Origin: a virus
Reading direction: 5' to 3' (one strand)
DNA: 46,290 nucleotides
Virus record (IMG/VR): IMGVR_UViG_3300046516_001159
Location: 1 to 46,290 of that record
Shown here: in pieces, positions 8,157 through 15,348 of the stretch
Layout: each line of letters opens with the position of its first letter
How positions within the stretch are numbered: the stretch's first letter is position 1
Position numbers and translations under genes: made by a program
Notes under the pieces: model-generated
What the model saw: the letters and a program-made list of their open reading frames with translations, nothing else
Database searches by the model: none
Told to the model about the DNA's origin: nothing

Positions 8157-8972
8157 TTACTTGGTGCGGGTCTTCCCGACCTCAGCGAAGGTCGGCCCGA
8201 GCTGGCCCTTCTCGTCGACCAGGCGGGCTTCGTTCTTGGTGGCGTTCTGCCAGCGCACGACAGCGACGTCGACGAACGCGGGCGAGATCTCGATTGCGTA
8301 GCAGCGCCGGTGCAGCTCCTCGGCGGCCATGATCTGCGTGCCCGATCCGCTGAACGGCTCGAGGCAGATTTCGCCCGGCAGCGTGCTCCACTCCATCACG
8401 CGGCGGAAGAGCTCGACGGGCTTCTGCGTCGGGTGGATGCCATCCGATTGGCCCTTCTGATCGACCTGCCACACATTGCTCATGTTGCACGGCGGGCGGC
8501 GGCGTTTGGTGGGCATCTTGCCGACCGGCCAACCGTAGAAGCACGGCTCGAACTGGAACATGAAGTGGTTGCGCGTGAGCACCGCGCGCGCCTTCACCCA
8601 GATGATCGTCTGGTGCACGAGCAGCTCGTTGGCGAGCCAGCCCGCTTCGACCACGCCCTGCCGGCGCGACGCGTGCCATTGGTACACGGGCACGCGCTCG
8701 ACGCAGAACGGCAGAGCTTCCTTCAGGAAGACGGTGAAGAGCGAGTCCTCGACCGCCATCTCGTGGTAGTCGTCCCAGTGCTTGTCCTTGACGTCGGCCT
8801 TGTTCGCCCAGCTCTGCGGATGGTTGCCGCCCTGGTAGTTGACCTGATACGGCGGGTCCGTCTGAAGGAGCTGCGCCTTCTCCTTCCCGAGCAGGCGGCC
8901 GTACGTCTCGCCCTTGGTCGAGTCGCCGCAGATGATCCGATGCTCGCCGAGCGCCCACAGTACCCCCCCCCC
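8157..8972 (-). pseudogene. DNA methyltransferase half of a ParB-methylase fusion, out of frame
   Basis: This frame encodes an N4/N6-type DNA methyltransferase: 'LWALGEHRIICGDST' just after the G tract, the catalytic TDPPY at about 8858..8872, and the AdoMet-binding 'EPFSGSGT' near the C-terminus with 'HPTQKP' before it. The fold order (DPPY before FxGxG) is that of beta-class enzymes. No ATG, GTG or TTG opens this frame before 8759, which is already past the DPPY motif. A working enzyme therefore needs the upstream ParB-like half to be read into this frame. A tract of nine instead of ten G residues at 8963..8972 would do that. Phase variation, ribosomal slippage or a sequence error are all possible. 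Confidence 0.85.
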
Positions 8973-9492
8973 GTGTAACGGGATTGTTTGGCGGCTGCGG
9001 TGCGTCCTCGTCCTCCGTCGTTGACGCAGGTTCGGTGCTCTTCAAGAGTGCGCCGAGCTCCGCAGCCGTCCAGCCGATCGCGTCGAGATTGAACGCGGCC
9101 GTGCGCGAGAGCTCCTCGAGCTCGGTGCGCAGCATGTCCTCGTCCCACGTCGCGAGCTCTGCGAGTCTGTTGTCCGCGAGCCGGTACGCGTTCGCGCTCT
9201 GGTCGTCGAGGTGCTCGAGCGTGATCACGGGCACGGTCTTGATGCCCAACGACTTCGCAGCCTCGAGGCGGCCGTGGCCGGCGATGATGTCACCCGCCTT
9301 GGTGATCAGGATCGGCGCGTTGAACCCGAAGCGCGCGATCGATGCGGCGAGACGCTGCACCTGCTCTGCCGAGTGCAGCCGCGCGTTGCGCGCGTAGGGC
9401 TTCAGCGATTCGATCGCGCGCCGCTCGAGCGCGTGCTTCTCTTCGCCAGCGACGGGCTTCGGCGCGAGCTTCTTCGACTTGGTGGTAGCCAC
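8182..9492 (-). CDS. ParB-like N-terminal half of ParB-methyltransferase fusion (phase-OFF reading)
   Basis: The GTG at 9490..9492 directly follows the TAG of the upstream gene. Residues about 28-130 are a ParB/Srx-type domain: 'ESLKPYARNARLHSAEQVQRL', 'FGFNAPILITKAGDIIAGHGR' and 'AYRLADNRLAELATWDEDML'. At residue about 174 the reading frame enters the ten-G tract. In the present sequence it continues out of frame through low-complexity Arg/Ala-rich sequence to 8182. Only about 519 bases (8974..9492) are therefore meaningful coding. ParB-domain/DNA methylase fusions are common in phages and modify phage DNA against host restriction. The domain calls are clear; the reason for the frameshift is not. 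Confidence 0.8.
   Translation of the reverse strand: MATTKSKKLAPKPVAGEEKHALERRAIESLKPYARNARLHSAEQVQRLAASIARFGFNAPILITKAGDIIAGHGRLEAAKSLGIKTVPVITLEHLDDQSANAYRLADNRLAELATWDEDMLRTELEELSRTAAFNLDAIGWTAAELGALLKSTEPASTTEDEDAPQPPNNPVTRGGGTVGARRASDHLRRLDQGRDVRPPAREGEGAAPSDGPAVSGQLPGRQPSAELGEQGRRQGQALGRLPRDGGRGLALHRLPEGSSAVLRRARARVPMARVAPAGRGRSGLARQRAARAPDDHLGEGARGAHAQPLHVPVRAVLLRLAGRQDAHQTPPPAVQHEQCVAGRSEGPIGWHPPDAEARRALPPRDGVEHAAGRNLPRAVQRIGHADHGRRGAAPALLRNRDLARVRRRRCRALAERHQERSPPGRREGPARADLR
8963..8972 (-). repeat. Ten-G homopolymer tract inside the methyltransferase gene
   Basis: Ten C residues on the plus strand (ten G in the coding sense) lie exactly at the junction of the ParB-like and methyltransferase domains. 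Counting codons, 9 or 12 G residues would join the two halves, while 10 or 11 would not. Such tracts vary in length by slippage and switch genes on and off in many bacteria and some phages. Confidence 0.9.
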
Positions 9493-9933
9493 CTACTCGG
9501 GCCTGCCGAGAACCTGCGCGAACTGGCGCGACTCCGAGCCGTTGCGCTCGACCGTCATCGCCGTCCCGGCCGGGATGCCGTTCTGCTTGTCGTAGCCCGC
9601 CTTGAGCTCGACGAGCATGTCCTCGAGGTCGACCCAGGACGTTGCCTGGACCTCGATGATGATCCGTTTGGCCGGGAACCATTGCAGGACGTTGATCGCG
9701 GGCGCGATCGTGCCGCATCCCACGGCGTCCATGGGGCTTGCGCTCGCCTCGGCGGGCGCGCTGGCGGCCGCTCCGCTGGCATGCACGACCATCGGGCCCG
9801 CGTGCTCTGCATCGAGCTCCGCGTCGAGATCCTCGGGCTCGGGCAGGGCGGTCGTCTCGTCGAGCGGAAGGGCGGGCGCGTCGGCGACCTCGTCCGACCC
9901 GGATGCACCTGAATCGTCCTGTTCGTTCCTCAT
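9493..9933 (-). CDS. Acidic hypothetical protein
   Basis: 146 residues from the ATG at 9931..9933. The N-terminal 70 residues are acidic and Ala/Pro-rich ('ALPEPEDLDAELDAEHAG') and probably disordered. The C-terminal 75 residues look folded, with 'ITPAINVLQWFPAKRIIIEVQ'-like strand segments and 'WVDLEDMLVELKAGYDKQNGIPAG'. I do not recognise a family. Its stop abuts the GTG of the ParB-methyltransferase gene, so the two are probably co-transcribed. A 15-base palindrome and a C9 tract lie upstream. Confidence 0.65.
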   Translation of the reverse strand: MRNEQDDSGASGSDEVADAPALPLDETTALPEPEDLDAELDAEHAGPMVVHASGAAASAPAEASASPMDAVGCGTIAPAINVLQWFPAKRIIIEVQATSWVDLEDMLVELKAGYDKQNGIPAGTAMTVERNGSESRQFAQVLGRPE

Positions 9934-9980
9934 GGCTCCCGAAGCTACCCGACTTTGCCCGACCGTGGCAACCCTGGGGT

Positions 9981-9995
9981 GGCTACCCGGTAGCC
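9981..9995. promoter_or_regulatory. Palindromic operator-like site
   Basis: GGCTACC-C-GGTAGCC is a perfect 7+1+7 palindrome, 48 bases upstream of the gene starting at 9933 and therefore of the methyltransferase operon. Nearby (10051..10059) is a second small palindrome, GGTAGTACC. It is a candidate repressor-binding site; no protein can be assigned. Confidence 0.4.
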
Positions 9996-10064
9996 GCCCA
10001 CCGGCTAGAGGCTTTCGGCGCTGCGCGTCACCCGCTTGCCCTCTGGGCGAGGTAGTACCTATCG

Positions 10065-10073
10065 CCCCCCCCC
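10065..10073. repeat. Nine-C homopolymer tract in intergenic region
   Basis: A run of nine C residues lies in the 199-base gap (9934..10132) between the Clp-N protein and the acidic protein. This and the tract at 8963..8972 are the only runs of nine or more I see in the window, and both belong to the same minus-strand gene group. Length change here could alter promoter spacing. The rest of the gap holds the palindromes noted separately and no gene. Confidence 0.7.
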
Positions 10074-10132
10074 TCCCTCGGGCCGCCGTGCGCGCGCGGG
10101 CTGCGCCGTGTTGGGGCCTCGCGCGCCGCGCG

Positions 10133-10621
10133 CTACGCGGGCTGTGCGAGCCGTTCCAACGTGTGCGCGCGCAGCGCGTCAGGGCGGATGCCGAGCAGCA
10201 CGGCCATCTGCACCGCGAGGCATTGATCGTCCTCGAGCAGGGCCAACACGAGGTGGTCAGGCTGCACCATCTCGTGCCCGAGCTCGTGCGCGACGCGATG
10301 CGAAGCACGCAGCGCACGCTCACCACGTTCGCTGGGTGGCAAGTAGGGCAGCTCCTTCGGATGTGCGTCGGCCAGCGGTGCACGCGTGCTGCGGATCAGC
10401 GTACGCATTGCAGGCAACACCTTGAGGATTGGCACTGGGGTGTTGGCCAGCGCGAGCTGCTCTTCTCCGAACCATGTGACCAGCAGGCCCGTCAGCATGT
10501 CCTGCGTGCCCACGTGGCTATGGCCTTCGCGCAAGGCGATCTCGTGTGCGTTGTGCAGGGCTTCGATCAGCTGCGGAGACTGGCGCTTGGCGAATGCTTC
10601 GGGCGGGGGTTGGGTGCTCAT
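10133..10621 (-). CDS. Stand-alone Clp N-domain protein
   Basis: 162 residues. Two Clp_N-type repeats are visible. The first is 'AHEIALREGHSHVGTQDMLTGLL' (about 24-48). The second is 'ASHRVAHELGHEMVQPDHLVLALLED' (about 105-132). Both show the A...A...lGH..v...HLL.gLL pattern of the ClpC/ClpA N-terminal domain. There is no AAA+ ATPase module and the gene ends cleanly after the second repeat. In bacteria this domain binds adaptors and substrates for Clp proteolysis, so a free phage copy could act as a decoy or adaptor for the host protease; that is inference. It starts 37 bases below a strong minus-strand terminator. Confidence 0.8.
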   Translation of the reverse strand: MSTQPPPEAFAKRQSPQLIEALHNAHEIALREGHSHVGTQDMLTGLLVTWFGEEQLALANTPVPILKVLPAMRTLIRSTRAPLADAHPKELPYLPPSERGERALRASHRVAHELGHEMVQPDHLVLALLEDDQCLAVQMAVLLGIRPDALRAHTLERLAQPA

Positions 10622-10657
10622 GGGTGCAGGGTAGTAACGGGAAGTCTGCCGAGCGCG

Positions 10658-10687
10658 AAAAAATCGCCGAGGGCCTGACGGCCCTCG
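10658..10687 (-). terminator. Intrinsic terminator, minus strand
   Basis: On the minus strand CGAGGGCC-GTCA-GGCCCTCG (10668..10687) forms a perfect 8-bp stem with a four-base loop, followed by GCGATTTTTT. It would stop leftward transcripts that come through the plus-strand cargo genes from the 12-16 kb tail block. It insulates the Clp-N gene, which then needs its own promoter in the remaining 36 bases or read-through. On the plus strand the hairpin is followed by GCTCAG, so it is one-directional. Confidence 0.8.
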
Positions 10688-10819
10688 CTCAGAGCTGCCG
10701 TCGTGCAGCTTGCCTCACGCACGCAACGCACATGGAGCTCTCTGCTTCAGCATTGTTCCGCGGCGCGGCCGTTTCTACGCTCGCGACGTCTTTCCCAAAC
10801 AACACACAAGGAGATCTCT

Positions 10820-11515
10820 ATGTCCCTGCGATCCGGTTTTCTCGCCCTCGTCGGTGCCCTCGCTGCTGCCATCTGTCTCGGTTCGATGATGTCCGCTCGA
10901 GCGGGAAGCCCGCCCCAAGCCAATGCCCCGCTCGCCACGATCACGGTCGAGAAGAACTTCGACGTGCCCAATGGCAACGACACTCCCGGTGGCAACCAGA
11001 CGTTCCGCATCCGAGGCTGGAACGTGGCGCTCGGCACGCTCGACGAGGTGCATATCGATCTGACCGCCACGGCCGACATCGTCGACTGCGTCGAGAATCA
11101 GAACCCGTTCAGCCCGTGCTGCGCTTACGCCGGCGAGCAGATCTGCACTCAACCTACCAGCGGCACGCCCAACACGGTGATCCTCAAGCTGTACGACCGC
11201 ACGCCGACGTTGCTCGGGCGACAGGACACGACTTGCGCGTCGCTGAACATCAACCTCGGCATTTACGACGGCGTCGACGACTTCGCAGGCACGAGCGGCG
11301 GGTGCATGGCGCAGACCGACACGAGTACTCGCGTCGATGCTCTGGTGTACGACCACTCGAACCAGGCGATGCTCGACTACTTCACCGGCGACAGCGTCCA
11401 GCTCCAGTACTTCCGCGAGACGCACAACCAGGCTGGCGCCGCCTGCGGCATCACGCACTACGGGCTCTCGGCGCACATGAGCGGGCACATGCACTTCACG
11501 TTCATCGGGCATTGA
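10820..11515 (+). CDS. Exported choice-of-anchor E-like protein (cargo gene)
   Basis: 231 residues from the ATG at 10820, chosen because AAGGAG lies about eight bases upstream and the next residues form a clear Sec signal peptide: MSLRSGF, a hydrophobic core 'LALVGALAAAICLGSMM', and a likely cut after SARAG. The mature part is beta-rich with 'FRIRGWNVALGTLDEVHIDLTA', resembling the choice-of-anchor E domain of bacterial exported proteins. It carries seven cysteines, suggesting disulphides outside the cytoplasm. No C-terminal anchor is seen. Its plus orientation among minus-strand genes marks it as an independently expressed cargo gene. A role in altering the host surface is possible but unproven. 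Confidence 0.75.
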   Translation: MSLRSGFLALVGALAAAICLGSMMSARAGSPPQANAPLATITVEKNFDVPNGNDTPGGNQTFRIRGWNVALGTLDEVHIDLTATADIVDCVENQNPFSPCCAYAGEQICTQPTSGTPNTVILKLYDRTPTLLGRQDTTCASLNINLGIYDGVDDFAGTSGGCMAQTDTSTRVDALVYDHSNQAMLDYFTGDSVQLQYFRETHNQAGAACGITHYGLSAHMSGHMHFTFIGH

Positions 11516-11522
11516 GTCAGCC

Positions 11523-11915
11523 ATGCGCGTGCTGGCTCCGATTCGTCACACTGAACAGCCCGAGGTCGAGCAGTACCTGTTCTTCTGCCCGGGTTGTCAG
11601 TGTGGGCACGCTGTGACGGTGAGCGCGCCGCCCGAATGGGGTGGCGGCCGCGCTCGCTGGACATTCGACCGCAACATGGAAGCGCCGACATTCGGCCCTT
11701 CCGTCCTGCATCCGGGCGTCAAGCCCGCGGGCGAATGGCGCGGACAACCTCGCTGCCACCTGTACGTGAAGGCTGGGCAGCTCGAATTCCTAGGCGACTG
11801 CGAGCACGCTCTCGCTGGTAAGACGGTGCCGATGGTGGATCTCGAAGCACCACTGCCAGCCAACGAGGACGATGTCCTGACTGACGTGGTGCTCCGAGGC
11901 CCGCGGCGCTCCTAG
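11523..11915 (+). CDS. DUF6527 family protein
   Basis: 130 residues. The family signature is clear: 'FFCPGCQCGHAVTV' near residue 20, 'RWTFDRNMEAPTFGPSVL' near 45-62, and 'CHLYVKAGQLEFLGDCEHALAGKTVPM' near 78-104. The Cys/His pattern suggests a metal site. Proteins of this family are common in phages and prophages, and their function is unknown. It lies seven bases after the exported-protein gene on the same strand and overlaps the convergent tail gene by four bases at 11912..11915. Confidence 0.85.
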   Translation: MRVLAPIRHTEQPEVEQYLFFCPGCQCGHAVTVSAPPEWGGGRARWTFDRNMEAPTFGPSVLHPGVKPAGEWRGQPRCHLYVKAGQLEFLGDCEHALAGKTVPMVDLEAPLPANEDDVLTDVVLRGPRRS

Positions 11916-12139
11916 GTGCCCGGAGGAATCACGGGCGGCGTCGCCGGCGGCGTGCTGCCCGAGCCGTCGGTCTGAGCAATCAGGAGCTGCGCGATCTGCG
12001 CGTTGAGCGCATCGATCGCGTTGTTGAGTGTCGTGACGTCGGAAGCCGAAAGGCCACCGGGCGGCGTCGAGGACGCGAGCTGTTGGACTTGGGCGCTGAC
12101 GGCTGCGACCTTGCCGAGAAGGACGGTGAGGGTGGACAT
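11912..12139 (-). CDS. Small coiled-coil tail-associated protein
   Basis: 75 residues from the ATG at 12137..12139. A GTG at 12188..12190 would add 17 residues ('FNRNILRKIHQQNEQI') that continue the helix and look genuine. The body is heptad-like ('VSAQVQQLASS', 'LNNAIDALNAQIAQLL') and the end is Pro/Gly/Thr-rich. Small proteins with 'ILRKIHQQ..IM' followed by a coiled coil are frequent beside phage tail genes; the function is unknown. It converges with the DUF6527 gene with no terminator between. Confidence 0.6.
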   Translation of the reverse strand: MSTLTVLLGKVAAVSAQVQQLASSTPPGGLSASDVTTLNNAIDALNAQIAQLLIAQTDGSGSTPPATPPVIPPGT

Positions 12140-12228
12140 GATCTGCTCGTTCTGCTGGTGGATCTTGCGGAGGATGTTGCGGTTGAACACGCAGAGCGGG
12201 ATATCACACTGCCCGAGCCCGGGCAAGC

Positions 12229-12951
12229 TCAGCGCTTCTTGACCTTCGGCTCGAGCGCGATCTTCAACGACTCCAGGAACACCGGCCCGTACTCGCGCCC
12301 GACGAGAGCGCGGACCGTGTCGGTGAAGTGGAATCGGCGCTCGACGCGCGCGGTCTGCCGGAAGATGTACAGCACCTGCAGCGGCGTTCGTTCCTTGCCC
12401 TTGCGGCGCAGGATGGCGAGCTTGCCCGCGCTCGGGCCCGACTTGAGTGTCTGAATGAACACGCCGGGGCGCTGCAGCACGCGCTTCGGCCGTTCGCCCA
12501 GGGGGATCAGGCCTTTGCCTCCTTCGCGCACGTTGGCGCTCGGGATCGCTAGCGACGCACCGCCGAGCTTCGCGGCCGCTTTCTTGAGCCGCACCGCGCG
12601 GATGCCCTTGGGCGCTGCCGGCACCTTGCCCGAGGCCACGCGCCCGGCTCCGCCCTTCGGCTTCTTGATGCCACCGAGCTCCTGCAGCGCCATGAAGTAG
12701 TCGCGCGAGCCAACCACCGCCTTGGCGCTGGGGAAGTCTTGCTTGCGCGCTGGCTTGATGAGGATGCCCTTTGCGACCCACGGCCGGCGGATGTGGAAGT
12801 GCGACGGGAGGTCTGTGATCACCTTGCCCTGCGAGGACTTCGCGAGCTTGGTGAGCGCGCGCGCTTCGGCGAACGCGAGCTGGCTGTGGGTGGCCTTGGA
12901 GATCCACTCGTGGAAGGCACGCAGGTCGACCTTGCCACCGATCGTGATCAC
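12229..12951 (-). CDS. Phage minor structural protein of unknown role
   Basis: 240 residues from the GTG at 12949..12951, which overlaps the upstream stop as GTGA. The frame is open further upstream but that part is antisense-like Arg/Pro sequence. The N-terminal 'FAEARALTKLAKSSQGKVITDL' followed by 'HIRRPWVAKGILIKPARKQD' matches a widespread unnamed phage family found near tail genes. The rest is very basic, with 'GKERTPLQVLYIF' and a C-terminal 'YGPVFLESLKIALEPKVKKR'. Net charge is strongly positive. I assign no function beyond probable tail or head accessory protein. Confidence 0.65.
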   Translation of the reverse strand: MITIGGKVDLRAFHEWISKATHSQLAFAEARALTKLAKSSQGKVITDLPSHFHIRRPWVAKGILIKPARKQDFPSAKAVVGSRDYFMALQELGGIKKPKGGAGRVASGKVPAAPKGIRAVRLKKAAAKLGGASLAIPSANVREGGKGLIPLGERPKRVLQRPGVFIQTLKSGPSAGKLAILRRKGKERTPLQVLYIFRQTARVERRFHFTDTVRALVGREYGPVFLESLKIALEPKVKKR

Positions 12952-13334
12952 GGTCCGACGTTCAGCCCGCTGACCAGCGCACGCATCTCGAGCACCACCG
13001 GCGTGGGGCAGATCACGATCGGCGGAGGCACGAGGTTGAAGTCGACATAGAACGGCTTCCGCTGGGAGTAGAACGTGCGGCCGAGCTGGAACGAGACGAG
13101 GGCTTGGACCCACCATTTGCCCCACTCGCTGAGGTCGCCCGGCGCGGAGATGTACTGCGCGGTGCCGTCCTTCTCCGGCCCTTTGACCGCAGCTTGGCGA
13201 ATGAACGTCTTGCCGCTCGCCATCTCGAAAATGAACGACACGCCCGTGTTGCCGGCGAGGTCCAGCGCCTTGTCGCGATCGGTGATCGGGATCTCGATCG
13301 CGTATCCGACGTCGTTCTGCTGGATGCGTTCCAT
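12948..13334 (-). CDS. Tail fibre/baseplate N-domain protein (BppU-like) with repeat-like tail
   Basis: 128 residues. 'YAIEIPITDRDKALDLAGNTG', 'VSFIFEMASGKTFIRQAAVKG' and 'GTAQYISAPGDLSEWGKWWVQALVSF' follow the pattern of the immunoglobulin-like BppU N-terminal domain, which attaches receptor-binding proteins to the baseplate. The last 25 residues, 'PPPIVICPTPVVLEMRALVS', resemble one unit of the repeat that fills the next protein upstream (13347..15338). It is translationally coupled to the following gene by a GTGA overlap. Confidence 0.65.
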   Translation of the reverse strand: MERIQQNDVGYAIEIPITDRDKALDLAGNTGVSFIFEMASGKTFIRQAAVKGPEKDGTAQYISAPGDLSEWGKWWVQALVSFQLGRTFYSQRKPFYVDFNLVPPPIVICPTPVVLEMRALVSGLNVGP

Positions 13335-13346
13335 GGCGTGTGCAGT

Positions 13347-15338
13347 CTAGCCCAGGGTTATGGCGGGCGCCGTGAGCTGGATCGACACGGGGCTCGGCAG
13401 GATGAGGATCGTCGCCGGCGGCGGGCCCGTGTGCTCCGAAAGCGACGCGGGGCTCGAGTCCTGCGTGTTCATCTCGACAGCCACGGTGATCACGTTGCCG
13501 TCGATCACGCGCGCGACGACGACGTCTGGCGCGCGCATCTGAACCACGGCCGGGCCGGGCGTGAGGACGAGCGTGCCCTCTGCCGTGCGCACGATCGCAG
13601 GCACAGCCAACGCGATCGCAGTCGGCTGCGGCGTGAGGATGATGTTGGCGCCCACGACCACGGCCGGCGCCTGCATGGCGATCGCGGCCGCGCTGGGCGT
13701 CAGCGTGAGCGTGCCCGGGTTGAGCGCAATCGCAGGTGCTGCGAGCGCGATCGCGACGGCGCCGGGCGTGAGCACGATGGCGCCCTTGTCGATTGCGATC
13801 GCGGGCACGGCGAGCTGAACCACGACCGGATCCGGCCGCGAGATCAGCGTGCCCATGTACATGCCGTGCGCCGGCGAGGAGAGCACGACGGACACTGGCG
13901 TGGGCGTGAGCAGCAACGTTCCGCGATCGATGCCGATGCCCGGCACTGTCACGAAGACCGCGGACGGATCCGGCAGCAGCACGAGGTTGCCGAGGCTGCT
14001 GCCGATCGTCGGCGCGATGAGTGCGATCCGCGCCGGCGACGGCGTGAGGATCGTGGCGCCCGCGGCCGTGGTGATCGCGGGCGCACTCATGGACACCGTC
14101 GCCGGCGTCGGGCGAATCACCAGCGTGCCGAGGTCAACGGCGATGATGTTCGCGCGCAGGATGACCCGCGTCGCCGGCGGGAAGAGCGTCGTCGCGCCGG
14201 CAGGGATCGAGATGTCGGGCGCGGAGAGCGCGATCGCGGTCGGTCCGGGCGTGAGCAGGAGCTCGACGCTGACCTGCATCGACGGCGCGACGAGCGCGAG
14301 CACAGCCGGGCTCGGCGTGAGGATCATCGACGTCGAGATAGTGATCGGCAGGAGCAGGATCTGCAGCGTCACGACCACGGGCGTTGGGCGCAGCGTCGCG
14401 GTGCCGAACGCATGGGCCTGGTTGTCGGGTGCGGCCAACGTCAGCGCGGTGGGGTTCGGCCGAATCACGAGCGCACCGTTGATGGACGGATCCGGCACGA
14501 CGAGCAGGAGCGCGGTGCGCTGCGGCGTGAGGATCAGCGTGCGATCGACCACGGGCGCCGGCGCGACGAGCAGCACGGCCGTGCGGTCGGGCAGCAGCAC
14601 GAGCTCGCGGAAGACCACCGGCGCGGGCACGGCCAGCGTGATGACGGTCGGATCAGGAACCAGGCGCAGATCGCCCATGTCGACGGTGATCGACGGAGCG
14701 ACGAGCGGCGATGCGGTCACAGCAGGCGCCATGCGCAGGTCGCGGTTGACCGTCGGGCTTGGAACGGCCAGCGTGATCGCGGTCGCTCCGGGCGTCAGAT
14801 TGAGCTCGAGGTCGAGCGTGATAGACGGCGCAGCCAGCGTGAGCGCCGTCGCGTTCGGGCGCAGGATGCTGGTGAAGTCGAGGGTGATGCTCGGAACGGC
14901 CAGCAGCACTGCCGTTCGATCGGGCAGCAGGGTGAGCGTGCCCGGGTCGACCGTGACGCTCGGCGTGGCCAGAACGATCGCCGTCGCTCCTGGAGTCAGC
15001 GTCAGCGTCCGGTCGACGGTGATCGACGGAACCAGGAGCGGGATCGCCACGGCGCTCGGCGAGAGCGTGAGCGTGCGGTCGATCGTGATCGACGGAACCG
15101 CCAGCGTGAGCACCGCAGAGTCGGGCAGCGCCGTGGTGAACGACAGATTGATGTCGGTCGGGAAGAAGCCCGTGGGCGGGTAGACCGGAACGTAGAGCCC
15201 AGCGCCGACGTTCGGGTCGTCCGCGATCTCCCACACGCCCGCGCTGGCGTCAGTGACCTCGAGCCGGTTGTTGACGTTGACCGGGCATTCCCAGAGCGTC
15301 CCGGCCTGGTCCTCGACGCTGAACGTGTATTGGCTCAC
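13347..15338 (-). CDS. Giant repeat tail protein (about 25 LTPxPTAI-type repeats)
   Basis: 663 residues from the GTG at 15336..15338. Residues 1-65 form a small N-terminal domain ('FSVEDQAGTLWECPVNVNNR'). From about 68 to the end there are about 25 tandem units of 22-24 residues with the consensus GTLxLTPxPTAIALAAPAIxVD. Pro, Ala, Leu, Ile and Val dominate, aromatics are almost absent, and each unit should give two short strands. Only the loop near residues 590-625 breaks the register. A continuous beta-solenoid or fibre shaft is the likely fold. It sits between the BppU-like protein and another tail protein, so a long tail fibre is the likely role. I know no named family for it. Confidence 0.7.
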   Translation of the reverse strand: MSQYTFSVEDQAGTLWECPVNVNNRLEVTDASAGVWEIADDPNVGAGLYVPVYPPTGFFPTDINLSFTTALPDSAVLTLAVPSITIDRTLTLSPSAVAIPLLVPSITVDRTLTLTPGATAIVLATPSVTVDPGTLTLLPDRTAVLLAVPSITLDFTSILRPNATALTLAAPSITLDLELNLTPGATAITLAVPSPTVNRDLRMAPAVTASPLVAPSITVDMGDLRLVPDPTVITLAVPAPVVFRELVLLPDRTAVLLVAPAPVVDRTLILTPQRTALLLVVPDPSINGALVIRPNPTALTLAAPDNQAHAFGTATLRPTPVVVTLQILLLPITISTSMILTPSPAVLALVAPSMQVSVELLLTPGPTAIALSAPDISIPAGATTLFPPATRVILRANIIAVDLGTLVIRPTPATVSMSAPAITTAAGATILTPSPARIALIAPTIGSSLGNLVLLPDPSAVFVTVPGIGIDRGTLLLTPTPVSVVLSSPAHGMYMGTLISRPDPVVVQLAVPAIAIDKGAIVLTPGAVAIALAAPAIALNPGTLTLTPSAAAIAMQAPAVVVGANIILTPQPTAIALAVPAIVRTAEGTLVLTPGPAVVQMRAPDVVVARVIDGNVITVAVEMNTQDSSPASLSEHTGPPPATILILPSPVSIQLTAPAITLG

Positions 15339-15348
15339 GGGGAGCCTT

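Noticed and set aside
13347-15140. The periodic DNA in this stretch as a CRISPR array or tandem DNA repeat
   Set aside because: The period (66-72 bases) is only conserved at protein level; DNA units differ widely and there are no identical repeats with unique spacers.
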